NCBI GenBank assembly: GCA_030063045.1
Contig: JAQSEB010000020.1
Span: forward strand, 2,976,001 to 3,040,000
Direction of reading: 5' to 3'
Source of the DNA: Pratylenchus scribneri
Lineage: Eukaryota > Nematoda > Chromadorea > Rhabditida > Pratylenchidae
Length of the DNA: 64,000 nucleotides
The notes beneath the pieces are model-generated. The model saw only the letters and a program-made list of their open reading frames with translations. It was not told the DNA's origin and did no database searches. Shown piece after piece: positions 47,467 to 57,462 of this stretch (position 1 is its first letter; each line of letters begins with the position of its first letter). The position numbers and the translations under genes were made by a program.

Positions 47467-48433
47467 TCATTCTTTTCTTCTAAATGAGATTGGCTCAAAT
47501 TGTTGTATTTTACTTCTTCCTTTTGCGCTTCCAGCGTAAGAATTAATGTAGCAAAAATAGCAATAAATTCGTCCATTTTGATCTCCATTATTTGTTTCTT
47601 CCTTTAATCGAACTGGACAAATCGCTTTTTGTAAGCATTCTTCACAAATTATTGGAGAAAGTGGATTATTATCAGAGAGGAATTTTTCTGGTGATTTTTT
47701 GAACATTTTCACAAAACTTCTTTGAATAATGGCCAAAAGTGGGCTAAACAAAATTATCATTTGAGCAAATGAATGGCCAAGTATTTCTCGATTGAGTGCG
47801 CCAAAATTAATTTGACCTAAAAATTGAATTAAAATGTTTAATAAAAGAAATGTTTACCTAAACTGGGCTTTTTATCATATATTGATTCAATTTGGAGTAG
47901 TTTTTCTATGAGTTTTGCCGGCCCTCCTTTGTTTATAAAGTAGAAAAAGTAGAGAAAATCGGCCAGTTTGAATGCCAATTCAAATCTGTCCACAAGGATA
48001 CGGCGCCAATATGAATTTCTGGCCATTGATTGAGAAAGAAAATTCATTGACGCAGGAATAACAATGCCCACAAAATAATTGATAATTCTTTTGAATAAGT
48101 TGAAATTTCCATAGCGGATATTCATCAGCCGTTGGCCTGGGCTTTGACCTTTCTTTTAGCCATAAAAATTAATTTGAATTCTTTGCTTTTATATTTACCA
48201 TTGATTATTTGTGTTGAATAATAAGCAAGTTGAGCAGTGAAATCCAAGAACATTTCGATATTATTGTAAAACCATTGATGCCACCAATTTGAATTAATCG
48301 GATAATTGGGCAGTAAATTCCTCGAAATTTCATTTAATTGTGCTTTGAATAATGAAACCAGTGAATCATCCAATATTCGGGCATCCAATTGTACAACTCT
48401 TCCAGTGTAATATTTCTCTTCCGCAAAAACCAT
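47467..48433 (-). CDS. prx-2: Peroxin PEX2 with degenerate RING
   Basis: PEX2 is a peroxisomal membrane RING ubiquitin ligase of the matrix-protein import machinery (with PEX10 and PEX12). The ATG (48433) follows AGCTTTAG. The Pex2/Pex12 domain shows RVVQLDARILDDSLVSLFKA, MNIRYGN, RWRRILVDRFELAFKLADFL-like helices, INKGGPAKLIEKLLQIESIY and INFGALNREILGHSFAQMII, in the same order as human PEX2 (QLDA, LNIKY, RGKFATLTERLLGI, NRELLWHGFAE). The C-terminal RING is poor: CEECLQKAIC and YCYFCYINS remain, but the central His position and the final CPxC pair are not visible before QQFEPISF. Membrane segments are carried by the middle exons. It lies between the SR gene and NUP88 on the same strand. Confidence 0.82.
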
Positions 48434-48732
48434 TTTTATGTTTCTAAAGCTTTTATTATATTTTGATTTGGTAATTTGTAAAAAAATTAAATATTCTTCG
48501 TTATTTCACGAAATAATCCAATTTACAGTACAAAATAAAAACCAACAAATACACTTTATCGAAAAATATTTAAAAAACATTTGAAAAATAGATAGTGGAT
48601 GACTGAATGATAAAGGTTTTTGAAAAAATTGTGATTTAGCTCCAAATATATTTGATGAGTTTACATAAATATTAAAGGTCCGAATATCATAGGAAAAAAC
48701 AACCATCAACACATCTTTTCTTTTTCTTCTTC

Positions 48733-50507
48733 TTAATCTTGAGGAGAGCCAGATTTCTTCGATGTGGTCGATGGTGAACGGCTACGGGAGTGAGAACGCG
48801 AACGAGAGTGGCCATTTTCGGCTGAAAAATAATTAATTAATTAAATATTAAATTTATGAATTTAAAACCTGGTGAAGGAGAATGCGATGGTGGTGAACGA
48901 CTACGTGAACGATCAACGGGCGAACGACTTCGAGTCCGGGAACGACTAAAGTTTTGTAATATTATTTTTGAGAATAATTTTACCTATGCCTTCCTCCACC
49001 GCCGCCTCCTCCATATCCATCGCTATCATCGACCAATTTGATGCGACGACCATTGATGTCTTTGCCTAAAATTAGAATATCATTTAAATTTAAAATGTTC
49101 TGAAAACCTTGGTATTTGTCGATGGCTCGTTTCAAATCATCATGGCTGGCAAAACAAACAACCCTGAAATAATTGAAATTGGATATTAATTTTTGTTTGA
49201 ACATTTTGAACTTACGCTTCATTTCGAACTTTTTTGTGTGCATCGGCGTAGGTAACCTCACCAGCATTTCGCATCAAGTCCTTGAGATCCTGAATTTGAT
49301 TGAATTAAAATTAATCAATTTTGTAAATGAAATTAAGGAGAAATTATTCCCAACCCAAATTTGGTAATATTTTAAAAAGAACACACCAGCCTCCAGCCGA
49401 CCTCTTCTCATCTCTTTCTCTTCTCTTCCTCCTCCCTCCGAATCACAATCCCAACCAAGGCTGGCATCGTCCGTTGGTGGAGTCTTTGGCATCTCTTCTG
49501 ACCTCGTTAGGTGAAAGTAACCCCTAGCTCCGACTCCGATTGTAAAAATAAAACAAAAAATTGGTTTGTAAATGGATAGGATCGTATCAAAGTGAGTTTG
49601 GTGGTGGTTCTTTTCTTTGGCTCATCAGAACAGAATTTGCCCATCTCATTCGGTGGCAAAAGTGGTGGTGACCCAGAAGAGTACATCCCTCCTCCTCATC
49701 CTCACTCCCTAGACAACATCCTCCTTCATTCATCTCTTCCCTTCTTCTCTTCTCTTCAGTGCACCTTAATTATTTTAAATGTTTTTCGGATGAATGAGGA
49801 GAAGGATTCTTATCTTAATGAACATTTGGATTGGAAAATCTTCCATTTTGGATAAATTGGAACTTAACGCCCAAAAAATTCTCATTAATACCTGCCATGA
49901 ACAGCGAGTGGATAGATTGTAGACGAGCATCCGATAGCGGGTTTGGACTGGTGGACCATAACGATTGTTGAAACGACTTAAAATTTGGATAAATTTTGGA
50001 ATATGTAAATTAAAACTTACGGTGGTCCGCCACCACGGTATCCACTAAAACTTCCTCCACCTCTGCCACCACTGAACCCTCCACCACCAAAACCGCCGCC
50101 GCCTCTTCCTCCATAACCACCGCCTCGTCCAAATCCGCGTCCACCATAGCCACCACCACCTCGATAACCATTATCCGAGTAACTGGGACCTTAAGTTTTA
50201 TTTGAATTGTAAAATTTAATAAATTATAAATGCTTACGTTCTCGACGGGAAAGTTCCACCACAACTCGTTCGCCAAGCAGTTCACGTCCATTTTGTTCAT
50301 AGACAGCGTCTTCTGCATCACGTTCATCATCAAATTCCTAAATTAACCATTTATAATTTATTAACAATTGATAAAGCATACCACAAATCCAAAACCATTC
50401 TTCACCATTACATCGCGGAGTCGGCCAAAGCCTCGGAAGAAATTCTCCAAATCATGTTCATTTGCGCGAGAAGATAAATTACCAACCCAAACTCTTGCTC
50501 CACCCAT
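48733..50507 (-). CDS. SR splicing factor, two RRMs (SRSF4/5/6 type)
   Basis: SR proteins bind exonic enhancers and recruit spliceosomal factors in the nucleus. The ATG (50507) starts [23 protein letters not shown]1 has RNP2 VWVGNL and RNP1 NGFGFVEF. A Gly/Arg hinge follows (about 50160-50040). The second domain is a pseudo-RRM whose SWQDLKD signature (SWQ before, DLKDLMRN after a 600-bp intron, 49289-49892) is the hallmark of SRSF1/4/5/6-type proteins, then [19 protein letters not shown]. The C-terminus is an RS domain ([20 protein letters not shown] and more) ending GSPQD. The long intron contains purine-rich GAAGAG segments on the gene strand and may hold a regulatory cassette exon. C. elegans rsp-1/rsp-2 are the likely relatives. 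Confidence 0.9.
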
Positions 50508-50889
50508 ATTTTTTATTTAATTGTCAAATTGAATAGTCAAATTTCTAAAAAAATATTAAAATTGAGAAAGATTAATTATTTCATCAAATAATAATCGATT
50601 TATGAAATAAATTAATTCCTCGTTGGATTTTTTGGATTGCATGAAATTTCGTGGATTGTCTTGTGGGATATAACTAAGCAAAAGGAAATGAAAAGTAGAT
50701 TCTTTTTATTCAATAATCAATATTAATTATTAACTACTCGATTTTATTGATCGAATCTTAAACGAATTAATAAAAAATATTAATTGAGTGTAAAACTCAT
50801 AAAAAAATGTCAAATTATCAAATAAATATTAATTTTTAAAAATTTATTTATTACTTTTTATCAAATAAAAATGTGGGTGAATCAAAAAA

Positions 50890-52347
50890 TTATAATAAAA
50901 AAGAAATGAATGCGATGAGGCACAAAAATATATTTGGCTTGAAGATCATTTCCATTTCCACTAATCCGTAACCATATGGGAAAATGTATTGGGCACCAAA
51001 ATTATTGTGGGCGGGATCATCATCATCATCTTCATTGTTTTCAAAATGTTTTGATGTGACGACGGATCGGAAGAAAGGGAAAGCCAACATAGTACCAAAG
51101 TCGATAGGTTACTGAAATATTGATTGATCAAATTGAATTTGATTGGAGATTTCACCTGCCCAACAAAAGACGGCAATGCTAGCACCGATCAATTTTTGTA
51201 TTAAGTTGTGATAATAGAGAGCAGTCACGCATAGTGAAAAATCCCATAGTAAGCACAGAACGAAAAGTAATACAAAATTCCACTGAAAATAATTAGAAAT
51301 TTTCATAACTTTAATGGAAAAAATACCTGAATAAATTTCGTCTTTTGTTGAAAACGATTATAGTCCTTTCGTGTTGGAATATGTTGCGCTGTAACTCGAG
51401 GCTGAATTGGCCAATTACGGAATGAAGTTGCCTCTTCGGTGATTATTAGAATGCTATAGAGAAGAAGAAAGGCATGGCCGCTGATGTCAAAACCTTTAAT
51501 CGAAAATAGTTAATGGAGGAATAATAGTAATTAATTTAACAAACCAGGAATCCACTTTCCACCATCCACATAGCAATCATTTCGTGAAGAGCCAACGGAA
51601 CCATGGCACCGACCAGTCTGATATTCTATTTTGACAAAACTAAAATTTAAAATTAATTCAAAATATTTCATTTGATTGACTCACAAATTAGTCCAAAAAT
51701 ACCATGCAAATGTGGCGATTAAAAGTCGTAATTGGTCAAAGGAAGCCTTTAAAAGACTCTCATGATGTAGAAGGGAAGTAAGCCACCTTAAAAAGAATTT
51801 ATTATAATTAAATAATAATAAAACAATTACATGAACGGACAGAGCAGGAGAGAAGTCCAAAACCAGCCAATTTTGATGCCGAATCGGTTTAAAACATTAT
51901 GTTTCTGAAAATTTAGAGTTAAATTAGAATTTAGAACAATTCAAATTAATAACCTGGACCAGGTAGTAATCTCGCGGAATAGGAAAAACTTCCGCAATCA
52001 AAGAAAGGATGACAACCACCACCAAATATGCCATCGCTTTTTTTGCCGCATCAATAAATAAATAACGACGTGCTACTTGAGTGAGCATTCCTATTAATAA
52101 TTGTTTATGTTAAATAAATTTAATAAAGTTAAAAACCTAGAATAAAATCCATTATTGAAGTCGGCGCCGGGAGAAATTTTCCATTTTCGGAGTTAATTCT
52201 ATCTTTATTGTTGCCAATAGGTTGGCCATTTGTTTCTCTCACCGCATTACCATTTTTTCTTTTTGAAGAATTCGATTCCTGCTGTTTGTTTCGATTATCC
52301 AAAATTTCAATATCATTTGTAGTCGATTGTTGTTTATTAGGCGACAT
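50890..52347 (-). CDS. fitm-2: Fat storage-inducing transmembrane protein (FIT2)
   Basis: FIT2 proteins are ER multi-span proteins needed for normal lipid-droplet budding and ER phospholipid balance, with acyl-CoA diphosphatase activity reported for the family. The ATG (52347) opens a disordered Asn/Lys/Ser-rich head. Hydrophobic segments follow (AMAYLVVVVILSLIAEVF, IGWFWTSLLLCPFM, LLIATFAWYFWTNL). The family signature exon has GGKWIPG then FDISGHAFLLLYSILIITEE, containing the conserved catalytic His in the ISGH context, and two more membrane spans follow (NFVLLFVLCLLWDFSLCVTA and IFLCLIAFISFLL). The stop is at 50890. It is the first gene of a same-strand block with the SR factor, PEX2 and NUP88. 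Confidence 0.88.
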
Positions 52348-53721
52348 GGTAATCTAAAAATTATTCACTTGGGCTTGGGAGTAATAAAAATGTTGAAATT
52401 GGTTAGAATAAAATAAGGCTATCTTATATTATTGTTGAACCATAATTTCATAATCAAATCATTTTTGTTCATCAGGCAATTCATGAATTAGGTAAATAAC
52501 CCAAATGGTCCACCCAAACTTAAACTACCTACTAGATTGATTTTTGCAATAAAAAAACGTGATAACCTTTTTTCTCCCCAAAAAAAACTTTTTTTTCCCC
52601 AAAAAAATCTTTTTTTTCCCCAAAACTTTTTTTCCCCCAAAAAACACTTTTTTATCCCCAATACCTCTTTTTCCCCCAGAAAAATTTTTTTTTCCCCAAT
52701 AAACCCAAAAGTGAAAATTTTATGATTTTTTCTTAAAAATCATAAAAGTAAATGGAATGCAACTCATTTCATATGTTCCAATGTGCAAAAAAATAAATTT
52801 TCTAATAAGTTTAATGTTTATGACTCGTATGTGGTTTTCCGAATTAGGGGCTAGGCTATCAGACCGTGGGTTTTAGGGGCTATGGGATAGGGTTAGGGTA
52901 GGGTCGGAGGATGGGTTTTAGGGGCTATGGGCTAGGATTAGGGTAGGTTAGGGTCAGAGCATGGGTTCTAGGTGCTAAGGGCTAAGATTGGGGTAAGTTT
53001 TTGAGCTAGGTAAAGATAAGTTTGTATTGCCGAAAGAAATTTATATGAAAATTCACATTAAAAATATTGAGATAATTTCATCTTCTGAAGCTTAAATTCC
53101 ATTTACTTTTATGATTTTTAAGAAAAAATCAAAAAATTTTCACTTTTGGGTTTATTGGGGATAAAAAAGTGTTTTTTGGGGAAAAAAGGGGTATTGGGGA
53201 AAAAAAAGATTTTTTTGGGGGAAAAAAGTTTTTTGGGGAGAAAAAAATAGCATGTTAAAAAAACTACTGATAAAATAAAGTGACTAAAAACTAAAAATTA
53301 GGCAATAGATTCGTTCTTCGTAGTTCGTACTCTTTTTTGCTTTGACAAATTAAAATCGTCAGCTGCCTGTCCTGTACATTTAAAAAAATTTATTGCCAAA
53401 ATTTAATGCAAAATGTTTAATTGAACAAAAAGTGGACAGTCAATTTATCACAAAAATTGTTTAATCATCAAATATTTAAAGGACAATCAAAAATAAATTA
53501 TTTATAACTTAACAATAATTGATAAGAAATTGGAAAAATGTGTTAAAAATGAAGGTGGATGGTCTGGCTCCCAGAATAAAACAATAAGAGATGGAAATGG
53601 TTGGGCGGTGGGGGTTGGCGTTGGGAGAGGAGTCCAAAGAAGAGATAACAAAAATGAATCAGTAAGAAAAACCCAAAACTTTAAAATTTGAGATGATTTA
53701 TGTCAAAAACTGGCCCATTCT
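52348..53721. other. Intergenic holding a foldback element
   Basis: No supported gene. It contains the foldback repeat at 52560-53250. The remainder is AT-rich with GGGTTGGCGTTGGGAG near 53612. Confidence 0.5.
52560..53250. mobile_element. Foldback element with A/T-C/G tract arms
   Basis: The left arm (about 52562-52758) is a series of CTTTTTTTTCCCCAAAA blocks ending CCCAATAAACCCAAAAGTG and CATAAAAGTAAATGGAAT; the right arm (53096-53245) is its inverted copy (ATTCCATTTACTTTTATG, CACTTTTGGGTTTATTGGGG, then GGGGAAAAAAG blocks). The loop (52840-53000) carries repeated GGGTTAGGGTAGG and GGGGCTATGGG motifs. No ORF survives. The structure fits a foldback or MITE-like insertion; no target-site duplication was identified. 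Confidence 0.8.
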
Positions 53722-56673
53722 TCACAACTCTTCATGTTGCTCTTCAACAACGATTTTCTCAGCCTCATCTGCCTCCTTCTCTTCCTCAGTCGGTTTGCTT
53801 TCCTGCTGTTTCTCTTCCTCATCGACCTTCTCTTCCTTTTTCTCGTCTGTGGTGGTCGATTCTTCCTCATCCATTGCTTCAATTTCCTCTTCAACTTCAG
53901 CATGCGGGCTCAAATCCAATGTTTTACGCAATATCTTAAATGATTAATTTTCATAAAAGAAATGAAAAATAAAAACTGACCCCTTCGATGCGCTCAGCAA
54001 ATCCAACTTGATCACTGAGAGAATATCCGGAACGAAGTGTGGCCGTCTCAAAGAGAAGTTGAGCAGTTGATTCGGCCACCGGATCCTCGGCATCATCTTG
54101 CACTCGTTTCAGCAGCTCTTTGATGACCGGATGACGAGGATTAATCTCGAATGTTTTCTTCATCATTGCGTAGAATTCCTGCGATGGATCCTTGGCTTTG
54201 GCATATGCTTGCGATTTCATAATTCTCTCCATATTGCTGGACCATCCCCAGGCAGAGGCGACCAAGGCGGATGGCGATTTGGTCAATCGTTGAGAAATGA
54301 CTGCTTTTTCAATCTAAAAATATTCAATTTTAATTTAGTCAAAATTAAATAATTTACTTTATCCTTCAACCCTTTGTCTTTGAGCCAATCGGTCAATGGT
54401 TTAAATTCTTCTTCCAATTGTTTGAATACTTCCTCCGATTTGCCCTCATCCAATTTCAGGCCTTCCTTTGCCACATTTTGGAACTTCTTCCCCTCATATT
54501 CCGGCATGGCTTGGATGCAATATTCGTCGACTGGTTCCGTCAAATAAAGCACTTCATATCCTTTCTTCAGCAGGCGTTCCACAAATGGTGAATTCTCCAA
54601 TTCCTGAACCAATCAATTAATTAAATTTATTTAATAAAAATTTAAAAATACTTGACGAGAAGTTCCGGCAACATAAAAAATGGCCGGTTGTTTTTCCTTC
54701 ATTCGTTCCACATATTCTTGCAGGGTGCATTGTTTTTCGGCATCTGCTGAACTTTGGAAGCGCAACAATTTGGCGAGGCGAGTTCTGTTTGAAGGGTCTT
54801 CCATAACGCCAAGCTTGATGTTGGTCGAATATTCCTATAAAAAAAATAAATTAAAAAACAATTAAATTTCATAAAAATTACCTTCCAAAATTCGTTGAAT
54901 TTTTCGGCCGGAATTTTCTTCAACATGTCAAGCACTTTTCGGACCAGCTTCTTTTTGATCACTTTCAATATTTTGTGTTGTTGCAGAGTTTCACGTGAAA
55001 CATTCAATGGAAGATCATCACTGTCCACAATTCCTCGGATGAATGACAAATATTTTGGCAACATATCCTTAAAGTCATCCGTAATGAATACTCGGCGAAC
55101 ATACAACTGAAAATTTGGTTGATTTATTTGGTAAAATTAATATTATTACTTTGATATTTTCTTCAGTTTTTCCATAATTTTGGAATGCGTCGGAGGCCAA
55201 TGTTTTTGGAACATACAAAATTGATTTGAAACTGACTTCGCCCTCCGCCGTAAAATGCACATGACCCTAAATTATTGATTTTTATTTGCTTAATATTTCC
55301 CATTTATTTACCAATGGTTCGTCAAAATCTTTTGTAATTGACTTGTAAAATTCCTTATATTCGTCTTCGTTCACTTCCGCCGGTTTTCGCATCCAAATTG
55401 GCTTCATTGAATTGACTTTTTCCCAATCCCAAACGGTCTTTTCAACGGTTTTTGTTTTTGGTTTCTTTTCTTCTTCATCTTTCTTCTCCTCATCTGTGGT
55501 CTCTTCCTTCTTCTCTTCTTCAGCTTCCTCAACTGGTTCTTCCACAGTTTCGGTCTAAATTTTATGTAATTTTTCCAAGATTTAATAAAGAAAATTACTC
55601 TGCTTTGCCACAGGAAAATGTCAAAGTTGATAAATTGGGAATATTTGTGGATGAGCTTCTTCAAGGTGTCCGGCTCCAAGAAATCATAGGCTTCTTCCTT
55701 CAAATGCAATGAGACTTGGGTGCCCCGTTTCAGTGTATTTCCGCGTGGATCCTCGGCAATCGAAAATTGTTGAGAGTCCGATTCCCAAATGTATTGCTTA
55801 TCATCATTGTTTTTGGTTGTCACAACGACCCGATCAGCAATGAGGAAAGCGGAATAGAAGCCAACACCGAATTGACCGATCAAATCCTGAAAATTATTTG
55901 CCGAATTAAATATTAATTAGGATTATTTTTCAACTTGTTGTTGTTCACTGCTTGTGGATGAATCGAGCAATTTGGAAATGAATTCGGATGTTCCAGAACG
56001 AGCAATGGTTCCCAAATTATTGATCAAATCCTGTTTGGTCATTCCAATTCCTGTGTCGGTGATATGGAGGATGTGATTTTCCTTGTCCGCCTAACCAATT
56101 ATTTAGTTTAAATATATTTTTCACTAATTAAACCTTGATTCGAATGGTCAATTCTTCAGTCTCCTTTAGGGCGGTTGGATCGGTCAATGAAATCAAACGG
56201 ATTTTGTCCAATGCATCGGAAGCATTTGAAATCAGCTCACGAAGGAAGATTTCTTTGTTCCTATAGAGTGAGTTGATGATCAATTTCATCATCCGATTGA
56301 CCTAATTCAAATAAAATATTACAGAAAATTAATTTTTATAGATTACCTCTGCTTGGAATTGATGTTTTTCGGCACTTTCCCTGAGTTTCTTGAATTCCGA
56401 AACAGAAAGTCCGTCCAATTTAATTGCTTCTTCTTCTCTCTGCACGGTCTGATCATCTGTTCCCTTGGTTGTTGGGGCGGTCGTTGCTTCCACAGTTGGT
56501 TCATCTCCAATGGTCTCGTCTTCATCTCCGTCAGTAGCAGTTGCAGAAAAATTCGGCAAAATTGCTAAAAATTTGAGGTTATCTTTTTATTATTTGTTTA
56601 TTTGATAACCTCCAAATGCGAGGAGAGCAATTAGCCAAATAATTAATGTTCCTCTCGAAATTCTCCTTGTCAT
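53722..56673 (-). CDS. enpl-1: Endoplasmin / GRP94 (ER Hsp90)
   Basis: ER-lumen Hsp90 chaperone that folds secretory and membrane proteins. The ATG (56673) opens a signal peptide ([15 protein letters not shown]). The ATPase domain shows [39 protein letters not shown] and [17 protein letters not shown]. The acidic linker (Glu/Lys-rich, about 55450-55545), the middle domain ([58 protein letters not shown]) and C-terminal dimerisation helices follow. The stop at 53722 is preceded by a long Glu-rich tail ending HEEL, a KDEL-type ER-retention signal. This separates it from cytosolic Hsp90 (MEEVD end) and TRAP1. It is divergently arranged with signal peptide peptidase. Confidence 0.96.
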
Positions 56674-57462
56674 TTTTGGTAGTTGACGATGAAGATGAAT
56701 GAATTTGGATTGGATTTAAAAATAGGCAATAAATAAAAAAACCCTAAAAATTAATTGAAAGAATAATTATTAATTTTTTTATGGGATTATAAGAATATAA
56801 ATAAGAAATTGATTGGCCAGTAAATTATGTCTATTTTACGTTACGTTGCGTGTAGTCTAGATTCGAGAAAATGCGAAGCCAAAAGGGTAAGAATGAGTTG
56901 GCTTTATTGGTTTGTTATGGCGAATAATAATGGAAATGGAAGTCTTGCGTGTCTCGTGCCTCGTCTACCATTTCGAGTGCAAGTAAAAGCCAGCCAATGA
57001 AAGATAGCCAGCACAAATTGACCTCCTATTTTCCCTACTAAAATCTTTCAATGTGACGTTGCAAAAATGAGAGTGATTTGCTGATTTGATTCAAGACTTT
57101 TACTGAGACGAGAAATGAGATTAATAAGATTTGAAAAAAAATCAAAATTATACTAATACTAATCAATCGGAAAAGTTTTGAACCTGGGTTTGATTAATTA
57201 ATGATTAGAACGGGCAGAAAAAGAATAGTTTTCGATTTTGACTGCAGTTGCATACAAGATCAAATCATGATGAATGGAATAAAAAATCAATATAATTTAA
57301 TTAAGCTAATGCGTGCCAATTGATTTCCAGTTTTTTATTCATTTAATTTAATTTAATTTATTTCATTTTTATTAATAAAAATTAAATTATAGCAAAATAT
57401 CGATCAACTTGGGTTGGAATAAAAAAAACAAATTGATCGAACCATTCATTTGCTATTGAAAA
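56674..57462. promoter_or_regulatory. Shared upstream region of GRP94 and signal peptide peptidase
   Basis: 789 bp between two divergent start codons of ER proteins, with no ORF. It holds ACGT-core motifs (TTACGTTACGTTGCG near 56836, TGTGACGTTGC near 57052), CCAAT near 56993, and TTCGAGAAAATGCGAAG near 56861, which loosely resembles heat-shock-element spacing. Assigning these as UPR or HSF sites is inference. Confidence 0.4.

Noticed and set aside
52537..52725. ORF rich in FSPQKNLFFP
   Set aside because: Arises from the A/T-C/G tract arm of the foldback element.
53700..53950. Plus-strand Ser/Phe/Leu-rich ORFs
   Set aside because: Shadows of the Glu/Lys-rich ER-retention tail of GRP94 on the other strand.
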